From: Alphaproteobacteria bacterium
Lineage (GTDB): Bacteria > Pseudomonadota > Alphaproteobacteria > Rhodobacterales > Rhodobacteraceae
NCBI GenBank assembly: GCA_030432315.1
Contig: JAUIHM010000032.1
Span: 1-34,275, forward strand
Reading direction: 5' to 3'
DNA: 34,275 nucleotides
Shown piece by piece: positions 16,905-24,724 of the stretch. A program made the position numbers and the translations under genes. Each line of letters begins with the position of its first letter. Position 1 is the first letter of the stretch. Below the pieces are notes generated by a model. That model saw only the letters and a program-made list of their open reading frames with translations, searched no databases and was not told where the DNA came from.

Positions 16905-18890
16905 ATGGTCCATGCAGCCGATCTTTTCGGTTCCGATGCCGCATCACTCGCCTATGACGCCTCGGCGATCGAAGTTCTTGAGGGTCTGGAACCGGTCCGA
17001 AAGCGGCCGGGCATGTATATTGGCGGCACCGACGAGCGTGCATTGCACCATCTGGTGGCGGAAGTTCTCGACAACTCGATGGACGAGGCGGTGGCGGGCC
17101 ACGCGTCGCGCATCGAAGTGGAGCTTCATGCGGATTATTCGGTGACGATCCGCGACAACGGCCGCGGCATGCCGGTCGACCCGCATCCCCGATTTCCGGA
17201 CAAGTCGGCGCTGGAAGTGGTGCTCTGCACGCTGCATGCGGGCGGCAAGTTTGGCGGCAAGGCCTACCAGACCTCAGGCGGTCTGCACGGGGTCGGGATT
17301 TCCGTGGTCAACGCGCTCAGCGATCATGTCTGCGTGGAAGTTGCGCGTGAGCGTCAACTTTACCGGCAGGAGTTTTCCCGCGGCATTCCGCTCGGACCGA
17401 TTCAGAAGATCGGCGCGGTGCCGAACCGGCGCGGAACCTCGACCACCTTCCATCCGGACGCGGAGATTTTTGGCGCCTCCGCCCGGTTCAAACCGGCGCG
17501 GCTGCTGAAGATGGTGCGCTCCAAGGCCTATCTGTTTTCCGGGGTCGAGATCCGCTGGAAATGCGATCCGTCCTGCATTCCGCCCAAGGACGATACGCCC
17601 GAATCCGCGACGTTCCATTTTCCGGGCGGTCTGGCCGACTATCTGGCCGAGCGGCTGGAGGGGGCGCAGTGCTATTCGGATACGCCGTTCGCGGGCAAGG
17701 TCGAGTTCAGCGAGCGGTTCGGCCCGGATGCAGTCGGGTCGGTCGAATGGGCGGTGAACTGGACGCCGCAGCGCGACGCGTTCATATCCTCCTACTGCAA
17801 CACGGTGCCGACACCCGAGGGCGGCACCCATGAACAGGGCTTCTGGGCGGCGATCCTGAAGGGCATCCGCGCCTATGGTGAGTTGACCAACAACCGCAAG
17901 GCCGGCCAGATCACCCGCGAAGACGTGATGGGCGGCGGAACGGCGATGATTTCGGTGTTCATTCGCGAACCGGAATTCGTCGGCCAGACCAAGGACCGGC
18001 TGGCGACCACCGAAGCGGCAAGGTTCGTCGAGGGCGCGGTGCGCGACCGGTTCGACAACTGGCTGGCGGCGGACACGAAATCGGCGGGAGCGATCCTCGA
18101 CTATCTGGTGCTGAAGGCCGAGGAGCGGGCGAAGCGGCGGGCCGAGAAGGAAACCCAGCGCAAGACGGCGGTGAAGAAGCTGCGTCTGCCGGGCAAGCTC
18201 GCCGACTGTTCCGGGGCGACGCGGGACGGGTCGGAACTGTTCCTGGTCGAGGGCGACAGCGCCGGCGGATCGGCCAAGCAGGCGCGCGACCGCAAGACCC
18301 AGGCAGTGCTGCCGCTGCGCGGAAAGATCCTCAACGTGCTGGGCGCGGCATCGTCGAAAATGTCGGCCAACCAGGAGTTGACGGATCTCTGCCAGGCGAT
18401 GGGGGTGCAGACCGGATCGCGGTTCGACCTTGCCGACCTGCGCTATGAAAAGATCGTCATCATGACCGATGCCGATGTCGACGGGGCGCATATCGCCACG
18501 CTGCTGATGACGTTTTTCTTCACCCAGATGCGGCCGCTGATCGACCGCGGGCATCTCTACCTCGCGGCGCCGCCGCTCTACCGGCTGACCCAGGGGGCGA
18601 AATCGGTCTACGTGCAGAACGACGCCGAGAAGGATGCGCTTATGGAAAAGGGCATTGGCGGGCGCGGCAAGATCGAGGTGTCGCGGTTCAAGGGCCTGGG
18701 CGAGATGATGCCGAAGCAGCTCAAGGAAACCACCATGGATCCGGCCTCGCGCACGCTGATCCGGGTGACGGTGGCCGATGACGAGGGCGAGACTGCGGGG
18801 CTGGTGGAACGGCTGATGGGCAAGAAGCCCGAACTGCGGTTCCAGTACATCCAGGACAACGCGCAGTTCGCCGAAGATTTGGACGTCTGA
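16905..18890 (+). CDS. parE: DNA topoisomerase IV subunit B
   Basis: ATPase subunit of topoisomerase IV, which decatenates replicated chromosomes. The GHKL ATPase domain shows EVLDNSMDEA (catalytic Glu/Asn), DNGRGMPVD and GGLHGVGISVVNALS. The TOPRIM domain has EGDSAGGSA starting at E449 and DADVDGAHI starting at D522. The sequence is ParE-like rather than GyrB-like: it lacks the long GyrB insert and is 661 residues. I take ATG 16905 (AAGAGG about 6 bases upstream) because the protein then begins near the usual YDASAIEVLEGLEPVRKRPGMYIG; GTG 16824 and ATG 16839 would add an atypical hydrophilic leader. The partner parC is not in the window. Confidence 0.95.
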   Translation: MVHAADLFGSDAASLAYDASAIEVLEGLEPVRKRPGMYIGGTDERALHHLVAEVLDNSMDEAVAGHASRIEVELHADYSVTIRDNGRGMPVDPHPRFPDKSALEVVLCTLHAGGKFGGKAYQTSGGLHGVGISVVNALSDHVCVEVARERQLYRQEFSRGIPLGPIQKIGAVPNRRGTSTTFHPDAEIFGASARFKPARLLKMVRSKAYLFSGVEIRWKCDPSCIPPKDDTPESATFHFPGGLADYLAERLEGAQCYSDTPFAGKVEFSERFGPDAVGSVEWAVNWTPQRDAFISSYCNTVPTPEGGTHEQGFWAAILKGIRAYGELTNNRKAGQITREDVMGGGTAMISVFIREPEFVGQTKDRLATTEAARFVEGAVRDRFDNWLAADTKSAGAILDYLVLKAEERAKRRAEKETQRKTAVKKLRLPGKLADCSGATRDGSELFLVEGDSAGGSAKQARDRKTQAVLPLRGKILNVLGAASSKMSANQELTDLCQAMGVQTGSRFDLADLRYEKIVIMTDADVDGAHIATLLMTFFFTQMRPLIDRGHLYLAAPPLYRLTQGAKSVYVQNDAEKDALMEKGIGGRGKIEVSRFKGLGEMMPKQLKETTMDPASRTLIRVTVADDEGETAGLVERLMGKKPELRFQYIQDNAQFAEDLDV

Positions 18891-18992
18891 TCGGCGGCGT
18901 TGGCGACGCGTCTGCTCGGGCGTGTCGTGATCCGGGTGCCACGCCCCTGATGCGGGAATGACTGCGGCGTTTCGGACCGGGCCGGTCGGGGC

Positions 18993-19697
18993 TCAGTCAG
19001 GCAGGGGCTCGCCGGACCACGGGCAGAAGTTCCAGGAGGCTTTGGCCGGCATGTCATTCGGGCAGTATCGCGGCCAGTAGAGTGCGTCCAGCGGGAACGG
19101 AAGGGAAAGCAGGACCGGGTCGCCGCTGACGGAGATCATGTCGATCACCAGGCTGCCGCGTTCCCAGGGATCGGCCAGCCGTGCGCCGGTATCCTGCGCG
19201 TCATTGAGGACGAACATGTGCAGATTTTCTCCCATCTCTCCCACCGACGCGGCAAAACCAGGCCCGACCGCGGCAAGCATTTCTTCAAGCTCGGGAGAGA
19301 CATCCCCGGTGAGGGCTACGTTCTTCAGGCTGTCATCCGCAAAATAGACCGAAACCCGAAGGCTCCCGGCGATTTCATCCCGGGAGAGGTATTCCATCAC
19401 ACCGGAGGGCGTAAAGGCTCCCTGGGCAACCGCGAGAAGCGAGGTTCCGGCAAACACCTCCATGGTCTGTTCGATTTCCCGTTCGGACAGGCCGCCGTCC
19501 TGAATGAAGTTGACCGCCCAGAATTCGGGCGGAAGCCACATCGCGACGACCAGTTCGCCGGGTGCGGTGCCCTCCGGGGTGAGATTGAGTTCACCGAGGA
19601 GCTGTCCGAAATCGACCTCCTCCGGCGCTTTTTTTTCGAGTGCAACGGAAGTTGCCGGAACAGACAGCAGTATCAGCGCAAACAGTAATCTCAGCAT
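18993..19697 (-). CDS. Secreted protein of unknown function
   Basis: I do not recognise this 234-residue protein. It begins with a clear signal peptide (MLRLLFALILLSVPATSVA, cut near residue 20). The mature part is acidic with an alternating alpha/beta look and ends in YCPNDMPAKASWNFCPWSG: two Cys-Pro pairs 14 residues apart that may form a disulfide. GGGGGAC and GGACGG precede the ATG at 19697; a TTG at 19712 is the alternative. It is convergent with parE (102 bases between stops) and is 120 bases from the DUF2306 gene on the same strand. Confidence 0.7.
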   Translation of the reverse strand: MLRLLFALILLSVPATSVALEKKAPEEVDFGQLLGELNLTPEGTAPGELVVAMWLPPEFWAVNFIQDGGLSEREIEQTMEVFAGTSLLAVAQGAFTPSGVMEYLSRDEIAGSLRVSVYFADDSLKNVALTGDVSPELEEMLAAVGPGFAASVGEMGENLHMFVLNDAQDTGARLADPWERGSLVIDMISVSGDPVLLSLPFPLDALYWPRYCPNDMPAKASWNFCPWSGEPLPD

Positions 19698-19817
19698 CCG
19701 TCCGTCCCCCAAATATTCAGAAGCAGTTCTTGCGTTCTGACCATATCAGAAAAACGGGGGAGCGCCGGAGAATTATGCGCTCCCTGCGGGCAGGCGTTTC
19801 CGGCATCCGATCGACCG

Positions 19818-20456
19818 TCAGGCCACCCCCCGCGGCAGCAAGGAGCGGGTTGCGTGGCGGCGACGGTCCTCGACCCGGAACCAAAGCGAAACCACGACCA
19901 GATTCGGCACCCACGCCGTCCAGGCGATTACCGGATACCAGACGTCGAAGTCCTGTCCGGTGAGGAGAACGAGCGGGATCTGCAGGCGCAGGGTCACGGC
20001 GGCGAAGGTGAGTGCGGCGGAGCGGATCATCCAGCGCCGGTGCCGGTCGAAGTCACGGCTGCGGGCTGCGGCCACGCCAAGGGCGGTGGTGCCGATCCAG
20101 ACCGGCGCAAGCAGACCGAAGCCCCAGACCGAAACCGGATCGACCGCATTCAGTGCCAACAGAAAGCCGCTGATCCCGCCAAACAGAACCGCAACCGCAT
20201 AGCCCCGGCCCATCCAGCGGTGCAGGACGCGGCGGCGGGTGCGCAGGCGTTTCCAGAACTGAAACGGCATCAGCGCCAGCGCCGAGACCGAGGCGACGAT
20301 ATGGCAGACGAGAATGATCCTGCGGTCCGGCAGAAGATGTACCATGCCCTGAAACGCCTCCGGCCCGCCCCATGTCAGCAGACCGAGGGAAAAGGCGGAG
20401 AGTCCGAGACACAGAAACCAGAAGGCCCCCCTGCCGGTCGACTGAAGAATGGTCAT
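19818..20456 (-). CDS. DUF2306-like multi-pass membrane protein
   Basis: Predicted inner-membrane protein of 212 residues with about six hydrophobic segments. The pattern H-x4-S-x-L-A-L-x-P-F-Q-F, LHRWMGRGYA and HRRWMIRSAALTFAAVTLR matches DUF2306 as I recall it, a family of unknown function with several conserved His residues. The ATG at 20456 has AAGGGG about 7 bases upstream; the longer frame to 20504 runs into the operator region. It is transcribed divergently from a TetR-type gene, with two operator-like palindromes in the 86-base gap, so it is probably that repressor's main target. Confidence 0.78.
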   Translation of the reverse strand: MTILQSTGRGAFWFLCLGLSAFSLGLLTWGGPEAFQGMVHLLPDRRIILVCHIVASVSALALMPFQFWKRLRTRRRVLHRWMGRGYAVAVLFGGISGFLLALNAVDPVSVWGFGLLAPVWIGTTALGVAAARSRDFDRHRRWMIRSAALTFAAVTLRLQIPLVLLTGQDFDVWYPVIAWTAWVPNLVVVSLWFRVEDRRRHATRSLLPRGVA

Positions 20457-20470
20457 GCGCGGCCCCTTTG

Positions 20471-20521
20471 CTTGACAGTGTAAAGTTTGCGCAGGATAGC
20501 GCAAATCTTGACACCGTCAAG
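20471..20521. promoter_or_regulatory. Twin 15-bp operators flanking a palindrome, TetR/DUF2306 divergent promoters
   Basis: CTTGACAGTGTAAAG (20471-20485) and CTTGACACCGTCAAG (20507-20521) are two copies of a CTTGAC-N3-GTCAAG palindrome, the second perfect and the first one mismatch off. Between them is a perfect 7-bp inverted repeat, TTTGCGC (20486-20492) and GCGCAAA (20499-20505). Operator centres are 36 bp apart. TTGACA at 20472-20477 with GATAGC 17 bases later could be the TetR promoter, and TTGACG on the minus strand (20520-20515) the minus-35 for the DUF2306 gene, so bound repressor would cover both. Confidence 0.7.
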
Positions 20522-20542
20522 TTTTCTGTGCCAGGTGGATAA

Positions 20543-21127
20543 ATGGCTGAAAACTCACATCATCACGGCGATTTGCGCAATGCGCTGATAGATTCGGCGC
20601 TCGCCCTGCTGACCGAAGGCGGGCGCGAGTCACTGACGCTGCGGCGGGCGGCGGCGCGGGCGGGCGTGTCACATGCAGCCCCGGCGCACCATTTTGACGG
20701 CCTGGAGGGGCTGCTGCACGCCGTGGCGGCGCGGGGCTTTCAGGTATTTTCCGATCTGATGCGGCAGGAGCGGGCTGCCCGGCCGGCAGATGCGCAGAAC
20801 CAGCTGCTCGGGATAACCAACGGGTATCTGCGTTTCGCGGCGGAGCATGAGGCGCTGTTCAACCTGATCTTCTCCGAACCGATGAAAAACAGCGGTGACG
20901 CGGATCTGATTGCCGCTTCGAACGAGGCGTTTCAGATCCTGTCGGAGACCTGCGCGCTGTTCGAACCCGATCCGGCCGGACCGTTCGTCAATGAAATCCG
21001 TGTCTGGTCGACGGTGCACGGATACGCGATCCTGCGGCAGTTCGACCGGCTGCGGGCAACGCCGGACAGCGCCGTGGTGCCGGTGGATCTGGTGCTGCCG
21101 CGACTGGTGCCCCGGCAGCGGGACTGA
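20543..21127 (+). CDS. TetR/AcrR-family transcriptional regulator with WHG-type C-terminal domain
   Basis: One-component repressor, 194 residues. The N-terminal helix-turn-helix runs from about residue 10 to 60 (HGDLRNALIDSALALLTEGG, then LTLRRAAARAGVSHAAPAHHFDGLEGLL). The C-terminal ligand domain ends with VWSTVHGYA, the WHG motif of that TetR subgroup. AGGTGG lies about 6 bases before the ATG. It is divergent from the DUF2306 membrane protein, with the operator pair 22 bases before its own start, so it should repress both itself and the membrane protein. The inducer is unknown. Confidence 0.92.
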   Translation: MAENSHHHGDLRNALIDSALALLTEGGRESLTLRRAAARAGVSHAAPAHHFDGLEGLLHAVAARGFQVFSDLMRQERAARPADAQNQLLGITNGYLRFAAEHEALFNLIFSEPMKNSGDADLIAASNEAFQILSETCALFEPDPAGPFVNEIRVWSTVHGYAILRQFDRLRATPDSAVVPVDLVLPRLVPRQRD

Positions 21128-21185
21128 GCCGGACGGCGGCGCGGACGCGCACCCCGAAGACTTCGGAGAGCGCGCACGCATTGTA

Positions 21186-21665
21186 TCAGGCCTTGGCGTC
21201 GTTGACCTCGCTCACCGCCATTCCGGTCAGTTTGGCATTGGCGGCTTTTTCCATGTCGAGGATCTGCGTCAGCATGTCATGCGCCTCGGTATTGCCCAAC
21301 ACCTTTGCCCATTCGCGCAGCGTGCCGTAGCGGGCGATCTCGTAGTGCTCCACTGCCTGGCAGGCCGCGATCAGCGCGGCATCGAGGGCGGCTCCGGACG
21401 CCTCCTTCATGATCCCTTCGGTCTCCTTTACCAGCCCCTCGATCGCATCGCACTTTTCGCCCTCGGCCTTTTCACCGATCGACCTGAATACCTTGTCGAG
21501 GAGTTTGATCTGCTCTTTGGTTTCGTCGAGATGATGATCGAGGGCGGCCTTGAGGTCGCTGCTGCCGGCGGCCTTTGAAACCTTCGGCAGAGCCTTGGTC
21601 AGGGCGTTCTCGGCGAAATAGATGTCTTTCAGGGTGTGGTGGAATGCTTCGGCAAGCGTCTTCAT
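21186..21665 (-). CDS. DUF892 ferritin-like protein (YciE/YciF family)
   Basis: Four-helix ferritin-like stress protein, 159 residues. Begins MKTLAEAFHHTLKDIYFAE, typical of the family, with helical repeats carrying potential metal ligands E19, D43/H44, E48 and the C-terminal CQAVEHYEIARYGTL. YciE/YciF proteins rise under osmotic and stationary-phase stress in enterobacteria; the biochemical role is not settled. AGGAGA precedes the ATG by about 7 bases. The longer open frame upstream crosses the promoter region and is not used. A minus-strand GGAAC-N16-CGTT promoter lies at 21754-21730. The gene is divergent from the PRC-barrel gene and convergent with the TetR gene. Confidence 0.92.
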   Translation of the reverse strand: MKTLAEAFHHTLKDIYFAENALTKALPKVSKAAGSSDLKAALDHHLDETKEQIKLLDKVFRSIGEKAEGEKCDAIEGLVKETEGIMKEASGAALDAALIAACQAVEHYEIARYGTLREWAKVLGNTEAHDMLTQILDMEKAANAKLTGMAVSEVNDAKA

Positions 21666-21729
21666 GGCCGTCTCCTGGCTTTGTTGCGGGATGGTGCGGG
21701 GCGTCTCTTTCGCCCCTGCCCGTGTCCCC

Positions 21730-21754
21730 AACGGCGCGGCGCGCGATTGGTTCC
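21730..21754 (-). promoter_or_regulatory. EcfG-type promoter of the DUF892 gene
   Basis: On the minus strand GGAAC (21754-21750), 16 bases, CGTT (21733-21730): an exact match to the consensus for EcfG, the general stress sigma factor of Alphaproteobacteria. The minus-10 element is 64 bases before the ATG at 21665. Confidence 0.75.
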
Positions 21755-21822
21755 GGGCGGTCGCGGTGAGCGGATGCCGGTTCGGCTGCGCCCGGCGAAG
21801 TCCCGCCGAGCCGGTGCGGCAT

Positions 21823-21847
21823 GGAACAGCCGGAGCCGTCCTGCGTT
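21823..21847 (+). promoter_or_regulatory. EcfG-type promoter of the PRC-barrel gene
   Basis: GGAAC (21823-21827), 16 bases, CGTT (21844-21847), exact EcfG consensus. Transcription should begin near 21855, which leaves only a short leader and places GGAGG at 21870-21874 as the ribosome site for ATG 21880. Confidence 0.78.
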
Positions 21848-21879
21848 GAAAGGACATTGGCAACATCATGGAGGACACC

Positions 21880-22239
21880 ATGCAGGAAGCTGACATACTT
21901 TCGGAAACCGGCAGTCTCATCAGTTCGGGCGACGTGAACGGAACCCGCGTCTTCGGGCGCAATGCCGATCACATCGGCACCATCGACCACCTGATGATCG
22001 ACCGGGAGACCGGCAAGGTCGCCTATGCGGTCATGACCTTCGGCGGACTTTTCGGCATTGGCCAGGACAGCTATCCGATCCCGTGGTCGAAGCTGTCCTA
22101 TGACGTTTCGCTTGACGGTTACCGGACCGACATCGACCCGGATCAGGTGCGGGCCGCGCCGGTGCGTCCAGACACGTGGGACCGGCGCTGGGAGAAGAGC
22201 ACCTACGACCATTACGGGGTGCTGCCCTACTGGATGTAG
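21880..22239 (+). CDS. PRC-barrel domain protein, stress-associated
   Basis: Small cytosolic protein (119 residues) with a PRC-barrel: GTRVFGRNADHIGTIDHLMIDRETGKVAYAVMTFGG, then PIPWSKLSYD. PRC-barrels bind protein or RNA partners; this stand-alone type is common in alphaproteobacterial stress clusters and its role is unknown. The C terminus is a Trp/Tyr-rich stretch (TWDRRWEKSTYDHYGVLPYW). I prefer ATG 21880 over 21868 because the predicted transcript starts at about 21855, leaving GGAGG 5 bases before 21880 as the only good ribosome site. It is divergent from the DUF892 gene and convergent with DUF3008. Confidence 0.88.
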   Translation: MQEADILSETGSLISSGDVNGTRVFGRNADHIGTIDHLMIDRETGKVAYAVMTFGGLFGIGQDSYPIPWSKLSYDVSLDGYRTDIDPDQVRAAPVRPDTWDRRWEKSTYDHYGVLPYWM

Positions 22240-22275
22240 GCCGGTCCGGCCCGTGGGGGCCAGTATGACCGAAGG

Positions 22276-22303
22276 CCGGCCCGGCGGTATCCCACCGGGC
22301 CGG
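22276..22303. terminator. GC-rich hairpin between convergent PRC-barrel and DUF3008 genes
   Basis: CCGGCCCGG (22276-22284) and CCGGGCCGG (22295-22303) form a perfect 9-bp stem with a 10-base loop. No T tract follows on either strand, so it may act as a two-way weak terminator or RNA 3' stabiliser. Confidence 0.45.
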
Positions 22304-22317
22304 TCCATCCCCGCCGG

Positions 22318-22503
22318 TCAGTCACCCTTGTGTTCGGGAAGTCCGTCGTGCGGGGTCGAGGCATAGTCCTCGAGTTCCTCCTCGCTCATCGTATCGTACA
22401 TTTCGCGGGACGCGCCCTGAAGTTCGGAGGGTTTGGTCTCGCCGCGTTTGGCCGACAGGGCGGCACCCGCGGCCCGCTGCTGGGCTTTGGACCGGGCAGG
22501 CAT
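22318..22503 (-). CDS. DUF3008-family small stress-cluster protein
   Basis: A 61-residue basic-then-acidic protein beginning MPARSKAQQRAAGAALSAKRGE and ending EELEDYASTPHDGLPEHKGD, matching the small DUF3008 family as I recall it. It has no signal peptide or membrane helix and is probably largely disordered or helical; function unknown. GGAG lies about 8 bases before the ATG at 22503. The open frame extends upstream to 22587 but that part covers the promoter. An EcfG-type promoter lies 48 bases upstream, linking it to the DUF892 and PRC-barrel genes. Confidence 0.82.
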   Translation of the reverse strand: MPARSKAQQRAAGAALSAKRGETKPSELQGASREMYDTMSEEELEDYASTPHDGLPEHKGD

Positions 22504-22550
22504 GTTCGCATCTCCTCTATCCCGTATTTGCGCAGGGTCTGCGGTTCGGA

Positions 22551-22576
22551 AACGCGTGGGCGTAGCGGATGGTTCC
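22551..22576 (-). promoter_or_regulatory. EcfG-type promoter of the DUF3008 gene
   Basis: Minus strand GGAAC (22576-22572), 17 bases, CGTT (22554-22551); exact consensus with the longer allowed spacer. It lies between the panE-like stop (22612) and the DUF3008 start (22503). Confidence 0.75.
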
Positions 22577-22611
22577 GCGTGCGTCAAACTTTCGCGCGAC
22601 TGTGCCGGGGA

Positions 22612-23586
22612 TCATCCCCCGGTTTCGTCCACTGCCGCTGCGATCTGCGCATCCGTCACCTGGCGCGGTTTGAGATCGCCGGCGAGCACCCGCAGCGACA
22701 GGCGGCAGAGCGCAGCATTCACCGGCGCCCGCAGACCGTGCAGCCGCGCGAGCAGGACGATCTCGCCGTTGAGGTAGTCGGTTTCGATTGACCCAGCGTC
22801 GCGCACCAGGCTCTGCAGCGATGACGAACCGATGCGTTCGACGCCGGGGATTTCGCCGTTCTCCATCACGGCGGCGCGGACCTCGGGATCGCGCTCCGGA
22901 TCGCAGGCGATGCCCGCCGCCTCAAGCGCGGCCTCGGCCTCGGCAGCGGCCAGCCGGTACCAGGGTTTGGCCTGGTCCGAATCCACGGTGAGCGCACCGA
23001 TGATGTTGTTGAGGTTGCCAAGCAGCTTTCGGTACTTGCTGGCCATGACGTCGGCGCGCGGCACCGCATGGAACTGGGCGGCGGTGATGCGTTTGCAGAC
23101 CTCCAGCGCAGTATCATCGATTCCCTGCGGGAAACAGCCGATGTCGAACATGCCGAGATTGGGTGTGCCGAACCCGGCCACCATGCCCGGAGTGGTGTAG
23201 GTGGCGGGCATCATCACCGTCACACCATAGGTCCGGGCGAAGTGGCGCAGGGCCGCGCGTTCGTTGGCGACGCCGTTCTGAAAGCAGAACACCGGCAGAC
23301 CGGTCGGGGCGACAGCGCGCAACCGGTTGAGCGCGGCTTCGGTGTCCTGGCCCTTCATGGTCAGAAACACCACGTCATCGCCGGTAAATCCGATCTCCTC
23401 CGGGCCGGAGAACACCGGGAAACGGGCATGTTCGACCAAACCAGGACGGCGCAGTTCGAGACCGTTTGCCTCCATCGCGGCAAGCTGTGCGCCGCGGGCG
23501 ATGCCGACGACCTGCTCTCCCGCGCAATGAAGCCGGGCTGCGAGAACGCCGCCGATCGCACCAATACCGTAGACTACGAATCGCAT
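22612..23586 (-). CDS. Ketopantoate reductase family protein (PanE/ApbA)
   Basis: NADP-dependent reductase of the 2-dehydropantoate 2-reductase family, 324 residues. The Rossmann motif is YGIGAIGG (6-13). FQNGVANE (102-109) and KYRKLLGNLNNIIGALT (catalytic lysine K187, Asn pair) match the family. It could make pantoate for coenzyme A, but many paralogues act on other 2-oxo acids, so I give no gene symbol. TGAGG precedes the ATG. It stands alone on the minus strand, with 213 bases of non-coding sequence before the nuclease gene. Confidence 0.88.
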   Translation of the reverse strand: MRFVVYGIGAIGGVLAARLHCAGEQVVGIARGAQLAAMEANGLELRRPGLVEHARFPVFSGPEEIGFTGDDVVFLTMKGQDTEAALNRLRAVAPTGLPVFCFQNGVANERAALRHFARTYGVTVMMPATYTTPGMVAGFGTPNLGMFDIGCFPQGIDDTALEVCKRITAAQFHAVPRADVMASKYRKLLGNLNNIIGALTVDSDQAKPWYRLAAAEAEAALEAAGIACDPERDPEVRAAVMENGEIPGVERIGSSSLQSLVRDAGSIETDYLNGEIVLLARLHGLRAPVNAALCRLSLRVLAGDLKPRQVTDAQIAAAVDETGG

Positions 23587-23799
23587 GTTTTGCCTCAGTG
23601 TTTCTGCGCCCGCGCGAAGCCTGCGCGCTCCGGGCCGCTTTTTCGATGCCGGTCCTGTCGGACCCGCCCGCTGAAATGAAACTCGCCGGTACCGGACCGG
23701 CGGCGCAGGGTTGCATGAACCGGGTCAGTCTGGCGGCATCGGCCGGATTTGTCCAACACTCAGGTGCGGTTCCCAGGACGGCGCCGAACCGTCGCCCGG

Positions 23800-24498
23800 T
23801 CAGTGGCCGCCGGATGCGCGCCAGCCGGCGGCGACGGCTTCGTTCTCATCGCAGAACCAGGCCTCGCCCTTCGACGTGTCGATCCGGGTCCGGCCATAGT
23901 ATTTCGACCAGGGCGTGTGGTAGATGCGGTCGCCGCCGGCGCTGATGTTGCCCTTGATCGGACAGCCCGCGCGCGGGGATTCACCGGCGGCGCGGGCCCA
24001 TCTGTTGTCGCGGTATTCCCAGGCGGTCATGGTCTGCTGCTGCCAGATGCCGGTTCCGGCGGCGCGGGCGCGGGCCTCGCCTTCAATGTAATCGTCGCTG
24101 TATTCGAGATAGGCCCAGGCCAGCCCTTCGGCGACCAGGGTTTCGCCCAGATCGATGCCGTCCGCGCGGCAGACGGCAATGATTCGACCGTAGGCGTCGC
24201 GTTCCCGTCCCTCGCAGGTGACGGTTTTTCCAGCAGTCAGGTTCGCAAGGCGATCCGCGGCCTGGCTGCCGCAGTTCCATTCCCCGCCGCGCCGTGTGGC
24301 GCATGTCTGCGCCAGTTCCGGCGCATCGATGCCGTGCAGACGGATGCGCACCAGGCCGATGTCGAACGTATCGCCGTCCTTGATGTCGGCGGGCCCGCTG
24401 ATTTCGGCACGGGCTGCGGTGGCGGACAAACCGATGCTGGCACCGACGGCCACGGCCGCGATGCAGGTCAGAAATCGTCTCACGCCTGTAACCCTCAT
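23800..24498 (-). CDS. Secreted thermonuclease-like (SNase) protein with C-terminal IKGN-type domain
   Basis: Exported staphylococcal-nuclease homologue, 232 residues. A signal peptide covers residues 1-31 (ending AARAE). The nuclease fold keeps DGDT (41-44), RIRLHGIDAPE with R53, D58 and E61, and YGR with R105, the counterparts of the calcium and catalytic residues, so activity is likely. Four Cys in this domain may form disulfides. The last ~60 residues (CPIKGN, YHTPWSKYY, FCDENEAVAAGWR) are a separate small domain often attached to such nucleases. An alternative GTG start at 24483 has AGGG 9 bases upstream and would shorten the signal peptide by five residues. Divergent from a secreted four-cysteine protein. 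Confidence 0.88.
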   Translation of the reverse strand: MRVTGVRRFLTCIAAVAVGASIGLSATAARAEISGPADIKDGDTFDIGLVRIRLHGIDAPELAQTCATRRGGEWNCGSQAADRLANLTAGKTVTCEGRERDAYGRIIAVCRADGIDLGETLVAEGLAWAYLEYSDDYIEGEARARAAGTGIWQQQTMTAWEYRDNRWARAAGESPRAGCPIKGNISAGGDRIYHTPWSKYYGRTRIDTSKGEAWFCDENEAVAAGWRASGGH

Positions 24499-24594
24499 TC
24501 CCGATGTAATGCCGATGAGATCGCCAAGATAGGGTTAACCGTATCCCGTCGAAAGCGCAAAACCCCCGGCTGCGCCGAAGGCGTGGCCGCTCAA

Positions 24595-24630
24595 GAGATT
24601 GTGACGCAGCGGCGTCACCTGCACAATCTC
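24595..24630. promoter_or_regulatory. Nested perfect inverted repeats between nuclease and secreted-protein genes
   Basis: Outer arms GAGATTGTG (24595-24603) and CACAATCTC (24622-24630) are perfect 9-mers. Nested within them, GTGACGC (24601-24607) pairs with GCGTCAC (24612-24618) around a 4-base loop. The GTG is shared by both pairings, so two alternative folds exist. A TAAAAT minus-10-like hexamer lies just downstream (24634-24639). It could be an operator or an RNA leader structure. Confidence 0.5.
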
Positions 24631-24724
24631 CGGTAAAATCTGCGCGGGCGGCTGCCGCAGCAACTGGCAGGCCGGTTGCACAGGTTCTACACTCTGCCAC
24701 ATGATGCTGATACGGGATCGCCTG

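Noticed and set aside
17274-18554. A 426-codon minus-strand frame opposite parE
   Set aside because: Entirely within parE; no motif of its own.
18918-18946. Hairpin GGGCGTG/CACGCCC after parE
   Set aside because: Only 7 bp with a 15-base loop and no T tract; not convincing as a terminator.
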